Assembly: GCA_036365455.1 (NCBI GenBank)
Contig: JAWQUS010000030.1
Location: 2,356,001 to 2,420,000, forward strand
Source: Macrosoma leucophasiata
Taxonomy: Eukaryota > Arthropoda > Insecta > Lepidoptera > Hedylidae
Direction: 5' to 3'
DNA length: 64,000 nt
The stretch's first letter is position 1. Each line of letters begins with the position of its first letter. The notes under the pieces were generated by a model. It saw only the letters and a program-made list of their open reading frames with translations. It did no database searches and was not told the origin of the DNA. Shown here one piece after another: positions 22,145 to 32,048 of the stretch. A program made the position numbers and the translations under genes.

Positions 22145-22372
22145 ATCGTCATCATTTCAGCCAAAAGACGTCCACTGTTGAACAAAGGTAGGGTAATCCC
22201 CACAAGATGGACCGACGACCTGGATGAGGATAGTCCAGGACCGTTCGCTGTGGCAATCATCTTCTTTTGGCTTCCCTGCCTTGGTCCAACAGTGGACGTC
22301 TTTTGGCTGTTTGCTACAGCGAACGGTCCTTGACTGTCCTCATCCAGGTCGTCGGTCCATCTTGTGCGAGGC
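22145..22372. repeat. RTE 3' end, inverted pair
   Basis: 22145-22250 is the RTE 3' end on the minus strand followed by a plus-strand stretch ('gatggaccgacgacctgg'); 22280-22372 is its mirror. The arms 22192-22250 and 22307-22365 are near inverse complements. The plus-strand codons read as the RTE C-terminus (TRWTDDL-like). Confidence 0.6.
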
Positions 22373-22657
22373 TTTTTTTATGAAATGGAAGTGGTTAACA
22401 AGTATGCAGTTCACATTAATGTTAAGTGATGACTGCAGGCTATAGACACCCACACAAAGACCAAGGTCAAAATGCAGATGCCTTACCACTCCTGAGGCCT
22501 AAGGTGTTATGCCTCTGTGCCGGAAATTACAGGGCCGTACATTACCACCTGACCGGAACACGATAGTACTGAACACTACCATTTAGCGGTAAGTATATTA
22601 GGTAATGCGGTGGCGCCTACGCCCGCGAGCTCCGTCACTGGAGCTCTACCACCAGTG
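22373..22657 (-). repeat. LR-A repeat, full length
   Basis: From 'ttttttatgaaatggaag' to 'gagctctaccaccagt'; typical copy. Confidence 0.85.
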
Positions 22658-23340
22658 AAACCTGCACTTCGTCTTCTATGACCATGACGGAAGACGAAGC
22701 GTCATATACAATATCCAACAAGACACATCAACCTTAGGCAGGAGATTTCGGCTTATTTATGTTTGTCGGCCATTTTGATATACCAATACCGTACTCTCAT
22801 TGCTTATGTAGTGTGCAGCAGAGATAACGCTCTACGAAGTCGAAACTAGCCGATTCTGTCTTTCCTAGGCTCGATGTGCATTATTCGTTGCTGGGTACAG
22901 TATCAACCTTGGTTTAAATATTTGACAAACTCGGTAAGCTATTAGGTACCAGTTCTGGAGCAAGAAAAGTAGGTTTACTGGTAGTAGAGCTCCAGTGACG
23001 AGCGTAGCCGTTAGCGTGGCGCTGGAGATTAAGGTAATGCTGTGGTGCCTACTCCCTCGAGCAGATACTGGATACTGGAACTCTACCACCAGTAAATTAA
23101 GGGATCTAAACATGTTATCGGAATACGATTATGCTGAATACTATTAATTGCATTTGGCAGCTTATAGATGAGGTCACGCTTCACATTGAAGCTAAATACG
23201 AGTAGACCACCAGACTTATTTATCAATTTTAATACTGCTTAGGCCAAAATACATCGTGTTGTTTAATAAATCACTGCACAGTTTGGGTTTTTCCACGAAT
23301 GGCAGTTCTTCACTAAAACCATCATATATTTTGCTAGTAA
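22658..23340. other. Repeat fragments, no gene
   Basis: 22977-23094 is a collapsed LR-A head-to-head pair: both outer ends are present and most of the body is lost. 22806-22885 ('cagcagagataacgctctac', 'ctttcctaggctcgat') recurs at 47692-47765. The rest is unassigned. Confidence 0.5.
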
Positions 23341-23815
23341 ATGCTCATAAAATGCCTACGCCTGCGAGCTCCGTCACTGGAGCTCTACCACCAGTTGTTG
23401 TTTGCCATTTTCTAACAAATTAATGGATGACACATCACACATTAGAATTCTAGTAATTCTATCCTATTTAAACAAAGATATAATCTTATACCAAGAATCT
23501 TGAATCCCGAGGTACTTACTAACTTCAAAGACGCCCAATAAACCTGTAATGTTCTGGGTCCCGCATCTATTAGGCTGTTGTGTAACGCAATTATCTCTTG
23601 GATAGGATCCCCAAATGAACGCTGTTTAATGTTGATCGAACCCATTTATATTTTGATTCTACTCTGGAAAGTAATACGTTAATTGCGGTTTCTGTAGATA
23701 TTGTGGTATATCTATCTTTCTTTGATGTGTCATCCATTCATTTGTTAGAACATGACAAACAACAACTGTTGGTAGAGCTCCAGTGAAGGAGCTCACGGGC
23801 GTAGGCACCACCGCA
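23341..23815. repeat. Inverted duplication including LR-A terminus
   Basis: Arms at about 23341-23445 and 23720-23815 are inverse copies. Each holds an LR-A terminal hairpin plus about 50 bp of the same unique flank (ttgttgtttgcc, ggatgacacatca). The sequence between is unassigned. Confidence 0.65.
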
Positions 23816-24039
23816 TTACCTAATATTCTTGACGCTAAATGGTAGTGTTCAGCACTCTCGTGTTCCGGCATACGGCAATGTAATTTACCGCACAGAGGCC
23901 TAACACCTTAAGCCTCAGATGTGGTAACGCATCTACCTTTCGACCTCTGATAATTGTTTGAGTGTCTATAGGCTACAGTAATCACTTAACATCAATGTGA
24001 ACTGCATGCTTGTTTGCCACTTCCATTACATAAAAAAAA
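23767..24039 (+). repeat. LR-A repeat, full length
   Basis: From 'ttggtagagctccagtg' to 'ccattacataaaaaaaa'; some internal loss around 'catacggcaatg'. Confidence 0.8.
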
Positions 24040-24057
24040 TATGTGCAATATTAATTA

Positions 24058-25703
24058 CTAGCTGCTGCCCGCAACGTCGTCTGCGTGAAGGCAATACAGC
24101 ACCAAACATACCTAAGATGCCAATGTCGCTTAAGCATTATAAGCAAACAACTTTTAAAATACCATTAAATTAAAACTATAAGTTTTTTTGCAAGCAAAGC
24201 AAGTGAAGGGAGTCATATGGGAATCCTGCTGGGTTCAGTCATAAGATGTGACTGAAGGAAATAGAGAAAATAAAGCAGGAATATATTCCCGGACACAAAA
24301 GAGTAAAAATACGTACAAAGGTATCAAACCTTACGACACTTTCCTATAAACTACGTTGGTAGTTATTATATATAGTTATATATATAGTTAGACTGGTGAC
24401 GCGGTAGCAAGCGACGTACAGTTGCCCGTGTGAGAAGCAACTCGTCCCGAGGTTAACACCCGCTGACCTCAGTGTCTGTCCCTGCGACTTATTGATGGTC
24501 ATCGCGAAGCAAACATTCAACTGTACGCGCTTGAACTGGAACGTGAAGTTATGAGGTATGACGGGAATGCGTGGTATAAATACTGCCTCACCAATGCCAC
24601 AACCCGTAAGAATTTCCACCTCAATGGTGTGTCTGTGGAGCGAGATGGTTTTAAGTCCCGTTATACAACTTTGGAGGAGATAAGTTCCAGGGAAGCATAA
24701 TCGGGACACCTACCTTCAGCTTGATGGTATGCGATGGAAGTCCGCTTGCTGACAGGAAGTTCAGAAATGCCATGGAATAATGTGTGGCGTCATCTTGCTC
24801 GACGACAGTATTTATGGAGGTGTAGACCACTTCATTTCCTATTAATTTCTGCAGCCTGATCATTTTGGGCGTCAAAATGGCCCGCTCACACACCCAAAAC
24901 GTTGTATTCTGCTGGTGCGGTATACGACTGATGTCCCTGTAGACACCGAGAATGAGTTCTTCTAAGCTGGATACTTCTCTGCCGGAAGACTCTGGAAGCA
25001 CCATCTGTCCACCTCTCTCTTCTGATAGAGTGCTTTCGCGAAGACTTAGAAAGAAATCAACAACAGACAAACAAACACTATATTTGGCTTCGATATCGAT
25101 AGTAGATCACGCCCCAAATATTCTTTAAAACAAAAAAATCAATGTACAATTTTGACTTTTCTACGATTTTAAAGTGATAATATGTAGCCTATATGGTGAC
25201 CGGACCGGTTAGTAATATTCATGCAAAATTTGAAGTAAATCCATTTAGTACTTTTTTAGTTTAGCCCGGACATACATACAGACAAACAGACAAAAAATCT
25301 GAAAACTATATTTTTGGCTTCGATTTCTATTGCCGATCATGTCCCAAGTATTCTTTTAAAAAATATTCAATCTACAGTCTTTATTTTCTTACGATTTTAT
25401 TAAATGTAGAGATTACCGTGGGAATGAGTGATTTTCCCACAGTAAAAACTAGCCTAAATGTTGGCCAGGCTTAGTATCTATACATCACAAAAAGTTTCAT
25501 TCGAATCCGTCCAGTATTTTCGGAGATTAGCCTGGACAAAGGGACAAACAGACAAACAGACAAACCGACAAACAGACAGACAAAAAAATTAAAAATGATT
25601 GAAAAGTGTTCTAATACTATTTTAACAACGCCACCAATTAGTTTTTCGTAAATATATACAATGTACAGCCACGCGGATTTTACTGTTTTATTATAAGTAT
25701 AGA
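24058..25703 (-). mobile_element. Helitron, internally deleted, both ends present
   Basis: On the minus strand the element begins TCTATACTTATAATAAAA right after an A (25704). It ends with a G+C hairpin block, then 'gcagcagCTAG' (24061-24058), followed by a T. 5' TC, 3' hairpin plus CTAG and insertion between A and T are the Helitron signature. Inside is a helicase remnant. The 5' part (about 25080-25700) has two diverged tandem copies of a block starting 'ttggcttcgat'. The Rep endonuclease is absent, so the copy cannot move by itself. Confidence 0.75.
24383..25070 (-). pseudogene. Helitron helicase (Pif1-type) C-terminal remnant
   Basis: The upstream frame gives 'VCERAILTPK', 'SINTVVEQDDATHYS', 'LPSHTIKLKVGVPIMLPWNL' and 'PPKLYNGT'. 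After a frameshift near 24655-24665 the other frame gives 'HTIEVEILTGCG', 'VFIPRIPVIPH', 'FAMTINKSQGQTLRSAGVNL' and 'FSHGQLYVACYRVTS'. The latter blocks are the last conserved helicase motifs of Helitron Rep-Hel proteins (superfamily 1B, Pif1-like). Walker A and B, the N-terminal zinc finger and the Rep domain are not present. Confidence 0.85.
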
Positions 25704-25742
25704 TTGGATACTGTATATTCATCGTTTTATTGCAATATTTCT

Positions 25743-25832
25743 GACACTGGTGGTCATAAGTGAAGACATTACCGCATGACCTAATCTATCTGCCGCCAAA
25801 TGGTTGTTCAGCATTTGGTGGGAGTGGTAATG
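25743..25832 (+). repeat. LR-A 5' fragment
   Basis: The stretch 'cactggtggtcataag' to 'caaatggttgttcagc' is a short LR-A 5' end that runs directly into repeat E. Confidence 0.55.
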
Positions 25833-26055
25833 CCACACCGCGGACACTCCGCCAAAATTCCATACAAACGCTTAATTTGGTCTCTATTACACAGACATCA
25901 ATCGGTGACGTGTATTTACACGTGCACCTGTGTGCGTAGCACGTAGAAAATACCAACCGTCGTCCATAAGAGCGGAGGAGCTTGGGTGAGGCGAGGAAAT
26001 CGGGCGGAACGTCGAAGTGTCCATTCTATACGTAGTATTATTACATATTCTTTGA
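25833..26055. repeat. Repeat E
   Basis: A 220-bp block shared with 31563-31780 and 36074-36291. Conserved pieces include 'ccacaccgcg', 'acgtgtatttacacgtgcac' and 'ccattctatacgtagtatt'. The class is unknown. It also contains short palindromic stretches such as tacacgtgta-like sequence. Confidence 0.6.
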
Positions 26056-26074
26056 CAATGCGGTGGTGTCTAAG

Positions 26075-26197
26075 GGCGAGATTCACAGACCGCACTACTT
26101 TACTTTTAAGCAAAGTACGCTTCGAACTGTCAAATCCCTAAAGTTCTAAGCATACCTTGCTCAAAGTAAAGTCTTAGTGCGGTCTGTGAATCTCACC
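26075..26197. mobile_element. Small inverted-repeat element (MITE-like)
   Basis: The ends GGCGAGATTCACAGACCGCA and the inverse 'tgcggtctgtgaatctcacc' form near-perfect terminal inverted repeats around about 80 bp. TAAG occurs at 26071-26074 and 26199-26202 as a possible target duplication, one base off on the right. It is non-coding. Confidence 0.6.
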
Positions 26198-26202
26198 ATA
26201 AG

Positions 26203-26840
26203 ACTGTGAGCTAAGACTTAGGAACTCTGCTATCATTTAATTGGTATAGGTTGATTATAAAGCACTCCCCTATCCGAGAATATCTTGGTTGCCTTTGTTT
26301 TTTAGATTTTTGTTAGTACAGTTTTAAAAACGATACCTCACTGAAACTTCAAGCCAACAGAAAATGTTGTTTAAAGTGTAAATGAAGATTTGAGGTAAAG
26401 CTATTAAAAATAAACAACTCTTATAAATACTGAAAACTGTAGCTTAAAATAAGGATAAGTAAACAATTCATAATTTATTCCTTACTTTACAGCACTATCG
26501 TAAGCTAACTTTGTATAATGCGTTCATAAAAGTTCTGCAGTAATAATTTAGTTTATATTTTTACTCTGTTATTCTGTTAGATCGTTGTTGAGCAGTTTAC
26601 TTTGCTCTACAACATCCACGAGAGAAGTTTTGAGTGATAAAAACAGGTTGCTTACAATTTATCGACGTCGACTAAAACAAACTATATTTCGCATCCCTAG
26701 AGGTTTTGTTTGTGTTAATTTCTTTTTGGTGTGTGGATTATGCATGAATATTAGGTATATGAGAAACATTTCAATTTAAAGCCTGTTGTCAACTGATAAC
26801 ATATTAAAAATACAACATAGTTGAATATGTGTCGAACATT
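26203..26840. other. No feature seen
   Basis: AT-rich sequence, with no repeat ends or coding pattern that I can support. Confidence 0.4.
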
Positions 26841-27130
26841 ACTGATGGTAGAGCTCCAGTGACGGAGCTCGCGGGCGTAGGTACCACCGCATTACCTAAT
26901 ATACTTGCCGCTAAATGGTAGTGTTCAGCACTATCGTGTTCCGGTCAGGTGGTAATGTACGGCCCTGTAATTTCCGGCACAGAGGCATAACACACTTAGG
27001 CCTCAGGAGTGGTAACGCATCTGCATTTTGACCTTGGTCTTTGTGTGGGTGTCTATAGGCTGCAGTCATCACTTAACATCAATGTGAACTGCATGCTTGT
27101 TTGCCACTTCCATTACATAAAAAAAAAAAA
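26841..27130 (+). repeat. LR-A repeat, full length
   Basis: From 'actgatggtagagctcc' to an A12 tail. It is close to the family consensus, so probably a younger copy. Confidence 0.85.
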
Positions 27131-27522
27131 CATGTTCATTCATGTCTTTATGTTCCAAAGTCATATGGAACAAACTTATAGACATGGATTGAAGGCATTC
27201 AACGTGTTAGCTCAATACCATTATAAATCTACCCCCAAATGGCAGTGTTCATCAATGTTCCGGTTGGTAATGTATGAACCACGTTATCTTCTCAGGAATA
27301 TTTCTGCAGTACGAGTATGTATAAACTTTAAAGGAGCCTGTGCACAATATTTTTTTGCTGTTTATAATTTTTTCCCCTAAAAATCTAAAAAAAGATTGTG
27401 CACAGGCTCTTTTAAATATTATACATATATACCTGTAATAATAAAAAAAGCTGCCGCTAAATATACCATAATGATAAGAAAAATAAACAAAGCCCAGCAA
27501 AACCGACATATTTCATCAGGAG
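27131..27522. other. Unassigned, with hairpin
   Basis: Arms 27313-27350 and 27393-27432 ('gcctgtgcacaat' and inverse) make a stem-loop of about 120 bp. A short LR-A-like block lies at 27226-27280. No gene is seen. Confidence 0.45.
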
Positions 27523-27810
27523 ACAAATTCATTCTTCTTTATTTAGGAAGAACCTCTAAATATATTCCGCCAGTGATAATAATGTACAGCTAATTGGACG
27601 TACCTACCTAACAAATGGAAAACATAAAAACAGGAGGGAACAAGGTCTAACAAGATTAATGAAAATAAATAGAATATTACACAAAGATCATTATTGAGGG
27701 ATAATAATGAATATTCGTCGCATATTTTTAAATATTATATAAGATCACCCAAGTGCGAGGCAGAATCGCTCATGTAAAGTTCCATACATCACTCCATTAC
27801 TTTAAAAAAA

Positions 27811-28070
27811 ATTATGTAATGGAAGTGGCAAACAATCCTGCAGTTCACATTGATTTTAAGTGATGACTGCAGCCTATAGACACTTACACAAAGACCAAGA
27901 TCAAAATGCAGATGCGTTACCACTCCTGAGGCCTAAGGTGTTATGCCTCTACGCGAAATTACAGGGCCGTACATTACCATCTGACCGGAACACAATGTCT
28001 ATAGGCTGCAGTCATCCCTGAACATCAATGTGAGCTGCATGCTTTTTTGCCACCTTCATAACATAAAAAT
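27811..28070. repeat. LR-A tail-side pieces in opposite orientation
   Basis: 27811-27997 is a minus-strand piece from 'atgtaatggaagtggc' to 'gaccggaacacaatg'. It joins directly to a plus-strand 3' piece (27998-28070, 'tctataggctgcagtcatc' to A-rich end). The join makes a foldback. Confidence 0.7.
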
Positions 28071-28160
28071 TTGATCTCCAGACATCTTGCTTCTAATAAC
28101 TTTCTCATAACCAACAGGAAACAAAAACAGGAGGGAACAGGGTGGAACAGGGAAGAAAAT

Positions 28161-28462
28161 TATTACTGGTGGCAGAGCTCCAGTGACGGAGCTCGCGGGC
28201 GTAGGCACCACCGCATTACCTAATATACTTGCCGTTAAATGGTAGTGTTCAGCACTATCGTGTTTCGGTCAGGTGGTAATGTACGGCTCTGTAATTTCCG
28301 GCACAGAGGCATAACACCTAATGCCTCAGGAGTGGCAGCGCATTTGCATTTTGACCTCTGGTCATTGTGTGCGTGTCTATAGGCTGCAGTCATCACTTAA
28401 CATCAATGTGAACTGCACCCTTGTTTGCCACTTTTATTACATTAAAAATAAAAAAAAAAAAA
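28161..28462 (+). mobile_element. LR-A insertion with empty partner site
   Basis: The full-length copy, from 'ttattactggtggcagag' to a long A-rich tail, interrupts 'gggaagaaaa|cttacagg'. The partner unit has that sequence uninterrupted at 32811-32827. This defines the insert at about 302 bp and shows LR-A was mobile after, or is polymorphic between, the units. The flanks are A-rich, so any target duplication is masked. Confidence 0.85.
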
Positions 28463-28576
28463 CTTACAGGATTACTTAGAACAAATGGAATATGGAACAC
28501 GTTACAATATTGGGGCTCATTAGACACGCATACCTATTAATATAAACGTTGGTAGAGGCGATTATTTTGTGTTCCC

Positions 28577-28861
28577 TTTTTTTTATGTTACGGAAGTGGC
28601 AACTAAGCTTGCAGTTCACATTGATGATAAGTGATGACTGCAGCCTATAGACACCCACACAAAGACTAAGGTCAAAATGCAGATGCTTTACCACTCCCGA
28701 GGCCTAAGGTGTTATGCCTCTGTGCCGGCAATTACAGGGCCGTACATTACCACCTGACCAGAACACGATAGTGCTGAACAGGTCCATTTAGCGGCAAGTA
28801 TATAAGGTAATGCGGTGGTGCCTACGCCCGCGAGCTCCGTCACTGGAGCTCTACCACCAGT
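28577..28861 (-). repeat. LR-A repeat, full length
   Basis: From T-run to 'gctctaccaccagt'; carries 'gaacaggtccattt' where the family has 'gaacactaccattt'. Partner copy at 32933-33216. Confidence 0.85.
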
Positions 28862-28960
28862 ACAAGTACAAATTAAGTAAATGTTCCGCCAAAGACATGA
28901 ATATTCCAAGATTATAGCTTGGTTAAATACACAAATGAATTCTGAAAAGGTTACAATGAA

Positions 28961-29285
28961 CTGCCTAAAAAGCCTAGTGGTAGCAGGCCACTACTACTAC
29001 GCTGGGTCCTGGGTTCGATTCCTAGGTCGGGGGCTATCAGAGATAAAGGTGTCAAATCCTTTACCTCTGGTCCTATTGCGGTTTTTCCATTTTCTGGAAA
29101 TTTTCTAATACCACGGAGTTTGGTAATGTGCCCGGAGATGTCAACAAGCTGGCCACCTGTTAAATGGGCCATCGTAACCGGCGAATTATGGGCGTTTGCA
29201 TGTATGCTTGCATGCATGCATTTTAACTTTGTCCCCCTGTTCGGGGATGACGTTACGTTTTTTACATTAAAAAAAAAACTAAAAA
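28961..29285 (+). mobile_element. SINE-B, near full length
   Basis: The tRNA-like head has an A box (agcctagtggtagcagg) and a B box (GGTTCGATTCC). The SINE-B body follows, ending in an A-rich tail. Partner at 33319-33630. Body blocks match the copy at 36787 that has clear target duplications. Confidence 0.75.
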
Positions 29286-29579
29286 GCAACACAACAAATA
29301 TTAAAGATAAAACGTTCCAAAATCAATCTGTGTAGGTTTGCTTCTGCTATAATTGTTTGTATTGGCACAACATTGTGGGTATATTGACGGCGTGACTTCA
29401 GAACGTAAACTGATCAGTGGTCCGCAAACGATTTCATACTTCATTTAATATCTCATGCTTTCTATTTAGGGATGCTACTTCGTGGTCGACGAAGTGATTT
29501 TAGAAGTAAGGTATATTTAGACGTCATATTTTAGTGAAATAAAGGTTATTTTGCTTGACAAAAGTTACCTACTCTCAGA
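29286..29579. other. No feature seen
   Basis: Shared with unit 2 (33783-34067). A small palindrome 'ttcgtggtcgacgaag' lies near 29489. No gene is seen. Confidence 0.4.
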
Positions 29580-29867
29580 CTTTTTTTATATTACAAAGGT
29601 GGCAAACAAGCATGCAGTTCACATTGATGTTAAGTGATGACTGCAGCCTATAGACACCCACACAAAGACCAAGGTCAAAATGCAGATGCGTTACCTACCA
29701 CTCCTGAGGCCTAAGGTATTATGCCTCTGTGCCGGAAATTACAGGGCCGTACATTACCACCTGACCGGAACACGATAGTGCTGAACACTACCATTTATCG
29801 GCGAGTAAATTAGGTAATGCGGTGGTGCTTACGCCCGCGAGCTCCGTCACTGGAGCTCTACCACCAT
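29580..29867 (-). repeat. LR-A repeat, full length
   Basis: From 'tttttttatattacaaagg' to 'ctctaccacca'. Partner at 34068-34349. Confidence 0.8.
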
Positions 29868-29888
29868 ATCAATACAGTTCCATTATCC

Positions 29889-29988
29889 AAAAAAATAGGT
29901 TATCCGAACACCAATGTCCCCGAATTAGTTCAGATATGATTATCTGAACTAATTCGGGGCCATTGGTGTTCGGATAACCTATTTTTTT
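29889..29988. mobile_element. Perfect-arm foldback element, 100 bp
   Basis: The arms start AAAAAAATAGGTTATCC and end in the inverse. They run about 45 bp each with one visible mismatch around a very short loop at 'cagatatgattatctg'. ATTAT near both outer ends may be a target duplication. Partner at 34371-34471. Non-coding. Confidence 0.65.
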
Positions 29989-30126
29989 ATTATACTATAT
30001 TTTTTACTCTCTCCTATATTCAGAATCGATACAATACCTCCTCAATAGAATCACTTTGTTAGTCAATTTACAAACAAACTTATTACATCTGACCTAAGTT
30101 TGGACATATGCAGGCTCTCCCCAATG

Positions 30127-30540
30127 TCAAAGTAAAGACGAAATGGTTCTATACCTGTCGCCCAGATATTTAAATGTGTGCGTGAAACTGTTTATGTATT
30201 TTGTTAAAGTCAAGGTGTGAGTTTCGTAGTGATAGACGATTTTTGTAGTGTGAGTGTGTGTCACGCGTATATCCCCCCGCAAAAAATGACAGACTGTTTT
30301 GCATCGGTAATAAACGCTATGGCTACTCCCCTCCGGTTCGCCGCGACCGGTGGGCCGAGTTGCTCTATGATATGAATCAATCACTTGTGGTAAGTCGCGA
30401 AGCCGGTAACTTAACATATATATATACATTTGTATTCTTTGGAAGGGAGATGTTAATGCTTTGTTCAGAGGAGTATAATGTACTTCTTTGTTAAGCGATT
30501 TTGAGCAAAACAGCATTAATCCTTGTGCAACTTAATAAAA
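30127..30540. repeat. Repeat G
   Basis: Blocks 'gttaaagtcaaggtgtgag' and 'atggctactcccctccggtt' also occur at 34640-35040 and, rearranged, at 43300-43560. The overlapping open frames of 129 and 78 codons have no recognisable domain and differ between the units. Class unknown. Confidence 0.5.
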
Positions 30541-30551
30541 AGCTACAAATT

Positions 30552-30862
30552 AAAAAAAAACCTGACTTCACGCCTGTAATCCCGAAGGGGTAGGCAGAGG
30601 TAAATGCATACATTCAAGCATACACGCAAACACGTTACACGGTTACGTTTTGGCCGATGTAACAGGTGGCGAGTCTTGACATCACCGGGCACATTACCAA
30701 ACTTCGAGGTACTGGGAAATTTCCAGAAAATGGAAAAATCCTAATAGAACCACAGATAAAGGACTGTACACCATTATCTCTGACAACCCCCTACCCCGGA
30801 ATCGAACCCAGGACCTCAGCGTAGTAGTAGTGGCCTGCTACCACTAGGCTACCGACGCAGTT
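30552..30862 (-). mobile_element. SINE-B, near full length
   Basis: The minus-strand copy has a tRNA-like head at 30862 ('gcgtcggtagcctagtggta' read on minus), a B box 'GGTTCGATTCCG', and an A-tail seen as T-complement at 30552-30560. Partner at 35062-35372. Confidence 0.75.
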
Positions 30863-31087
30863 AGGCTACAAATTATTCACCTTTAACTTTTGTTGTCGTC
30901 GGGAACGAACGAAATGATATGATAATTAACCGAATCTATCTGAACACTTCTCCGGCAGAATCCTCGAATCATCGTCAATTTACATATTCGTATTAGACCC
31001 AATTTTGGTCATGAAACGTTACACACACACAACGTTAACACGTTACACATACATTTTATTTTAAAGAAAAATGGAAAGAAAAATTTG

Positions 31088-31161
31088 ACTTCAGGCGAGA
31101 CTCGAACTCGCGGCCTACTGGGAATCTAGTCCAGCCGCTCTTCCAATTGAGCTACTGAAGT
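31088..31161 (-). ncRNA. tRNA-like sequence, left arm
   Basis: Acceptor ACTTCAG/CTGAAGT, intact A and B boxes, variable loop AGGCC, nine-base anticodon loop ACTAGATTC. Same sequence as 31246-31319 on the other strand. Confidence 0.6.
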
Positions 31162-31245
31162 CCTGCCTGCTTTATGGTAGCAGTGCTACTGCTACCATAA
31201 AGCAAGGCAATAAATGTGAAGGAAAGATTTGACAAATCGGGCAGG

Positions 31246-31319
31246 ACTTCAGTAGCTCAATTGGAAGAGCGGCTGGACTAGATTCCCAGTAGGCCGCGAG
31301 TTCGAGTCTCGCCTGAAGT
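31246..31319 (+). ncRNA. tRNA-like sequence, right arm
   Basis: Mirror of the left-arm copy. A T-run follows at 31324-31328 and would serve as an RNA polymerase III terminator. No standard anticodon can be assigned because of the enlarged loop. Confidence 0.6.
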
Positions 31320-31562
31320 CAAATTTTTCTTTCGATTTTTCTTTAAAATAAAATATATTTCACAAGCATGTGTTAATGCGAAATAATATAAAAACAACGT
31401 TTCACATACACACACACTCAACGTTAACACGTTACATAACTCTTTTTCAGATGAATTTGGTACTTGTCAAATAGTGTATGTCGGCTAAATGAATGTGAAT
31501 GAAAATACGGTAGATTTATTTACCAGAATTTGGGTCATTAAAGAAAATTGGTGGTGGTTGTG

Positions 31563-31780
31563 CCACACCGCGAACACTCCGGCAAAATTCCATACAAACG
31601 CATAATTTAGTCTCTATTTCGCAGACATCAATCAGTGACGTGTATTTACACGTGCACCTGTGTGCGTAGCACGTAGAAAATACCAAGCGTCGCCCATAGG
31701 AGGGGGGGAGGTTGGGTGAGGCGGGGAAATCGGGCGGGACGCCAAAGTGTCCATTCTATACGTAGTATTATTACATATTC
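31563..31780. repeat. Repeat E
   Basis: Same 220-bp block as 25833-26055, about 90 percent alike by eye. It has a G-run (gaggggggga) where the first copy has 'gagcggagga'. Confidence 0.6.
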
Positions 31781-31852
31781 TCTGGTTGTGCTAAATGAGC
31801 GACAACAATACCGGAGGCAAAGAAAAGCTGCAAAATTTGAATGTAGACTTAT

Positions 31853-32048
31853 ATTTTTTTCTGTAGTGAAGGTAGCTAACAAGCATGTGTGATGAGTGCA
31901 GCCTATAAACATCTACATAAGAACCAGAGGTCAAAATGCAGATGTTTTGCCACCTCTGAAACCTAAGGTGTGTGATAGTCATTACGGGGTCATACATAAT
32001 GTTCAGCGTTATTGTGTTCGATAGTAATGTATGACCCCGTTACTTCGC
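31853..32048 (-). repeat. LR-A, diverged, folding back at its end
   Basis: LR-A blocks 'gcagcctataaacatctac' and 'ggtcaaaatgcagatg' are recognisable. The end is a palindrome (attacggggtcatacat and its inverse at 32023-32042). Partner at 36364-36559. Confidence 0.6.

Larger units (their letters stand above)
31050..31395. mobile_element. tMITE foldback with a tRNA-like sequence in each arm
   Basis: The left arm (31050-31162) and right arm (31244-31355) are near-perfect inverse copies. Each contains a complete tRNA-like sequence, and they diverge around a central 'atggtagcag/ctgctaccat' hairpin. Outside, the right side continues through 'cacaagcatgtgttaatgcg', the tMITE end. The partner is 35561-35906. 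A transcript across it would form a long duplex. Confidence 0.8.

Noticed and set aside
30127..30516. 129-codon frame, repeated at 34683-35027
   Set aside because: A 2-bp change in a gt-repeat alters the frame between the two copies, and no domain is seen.
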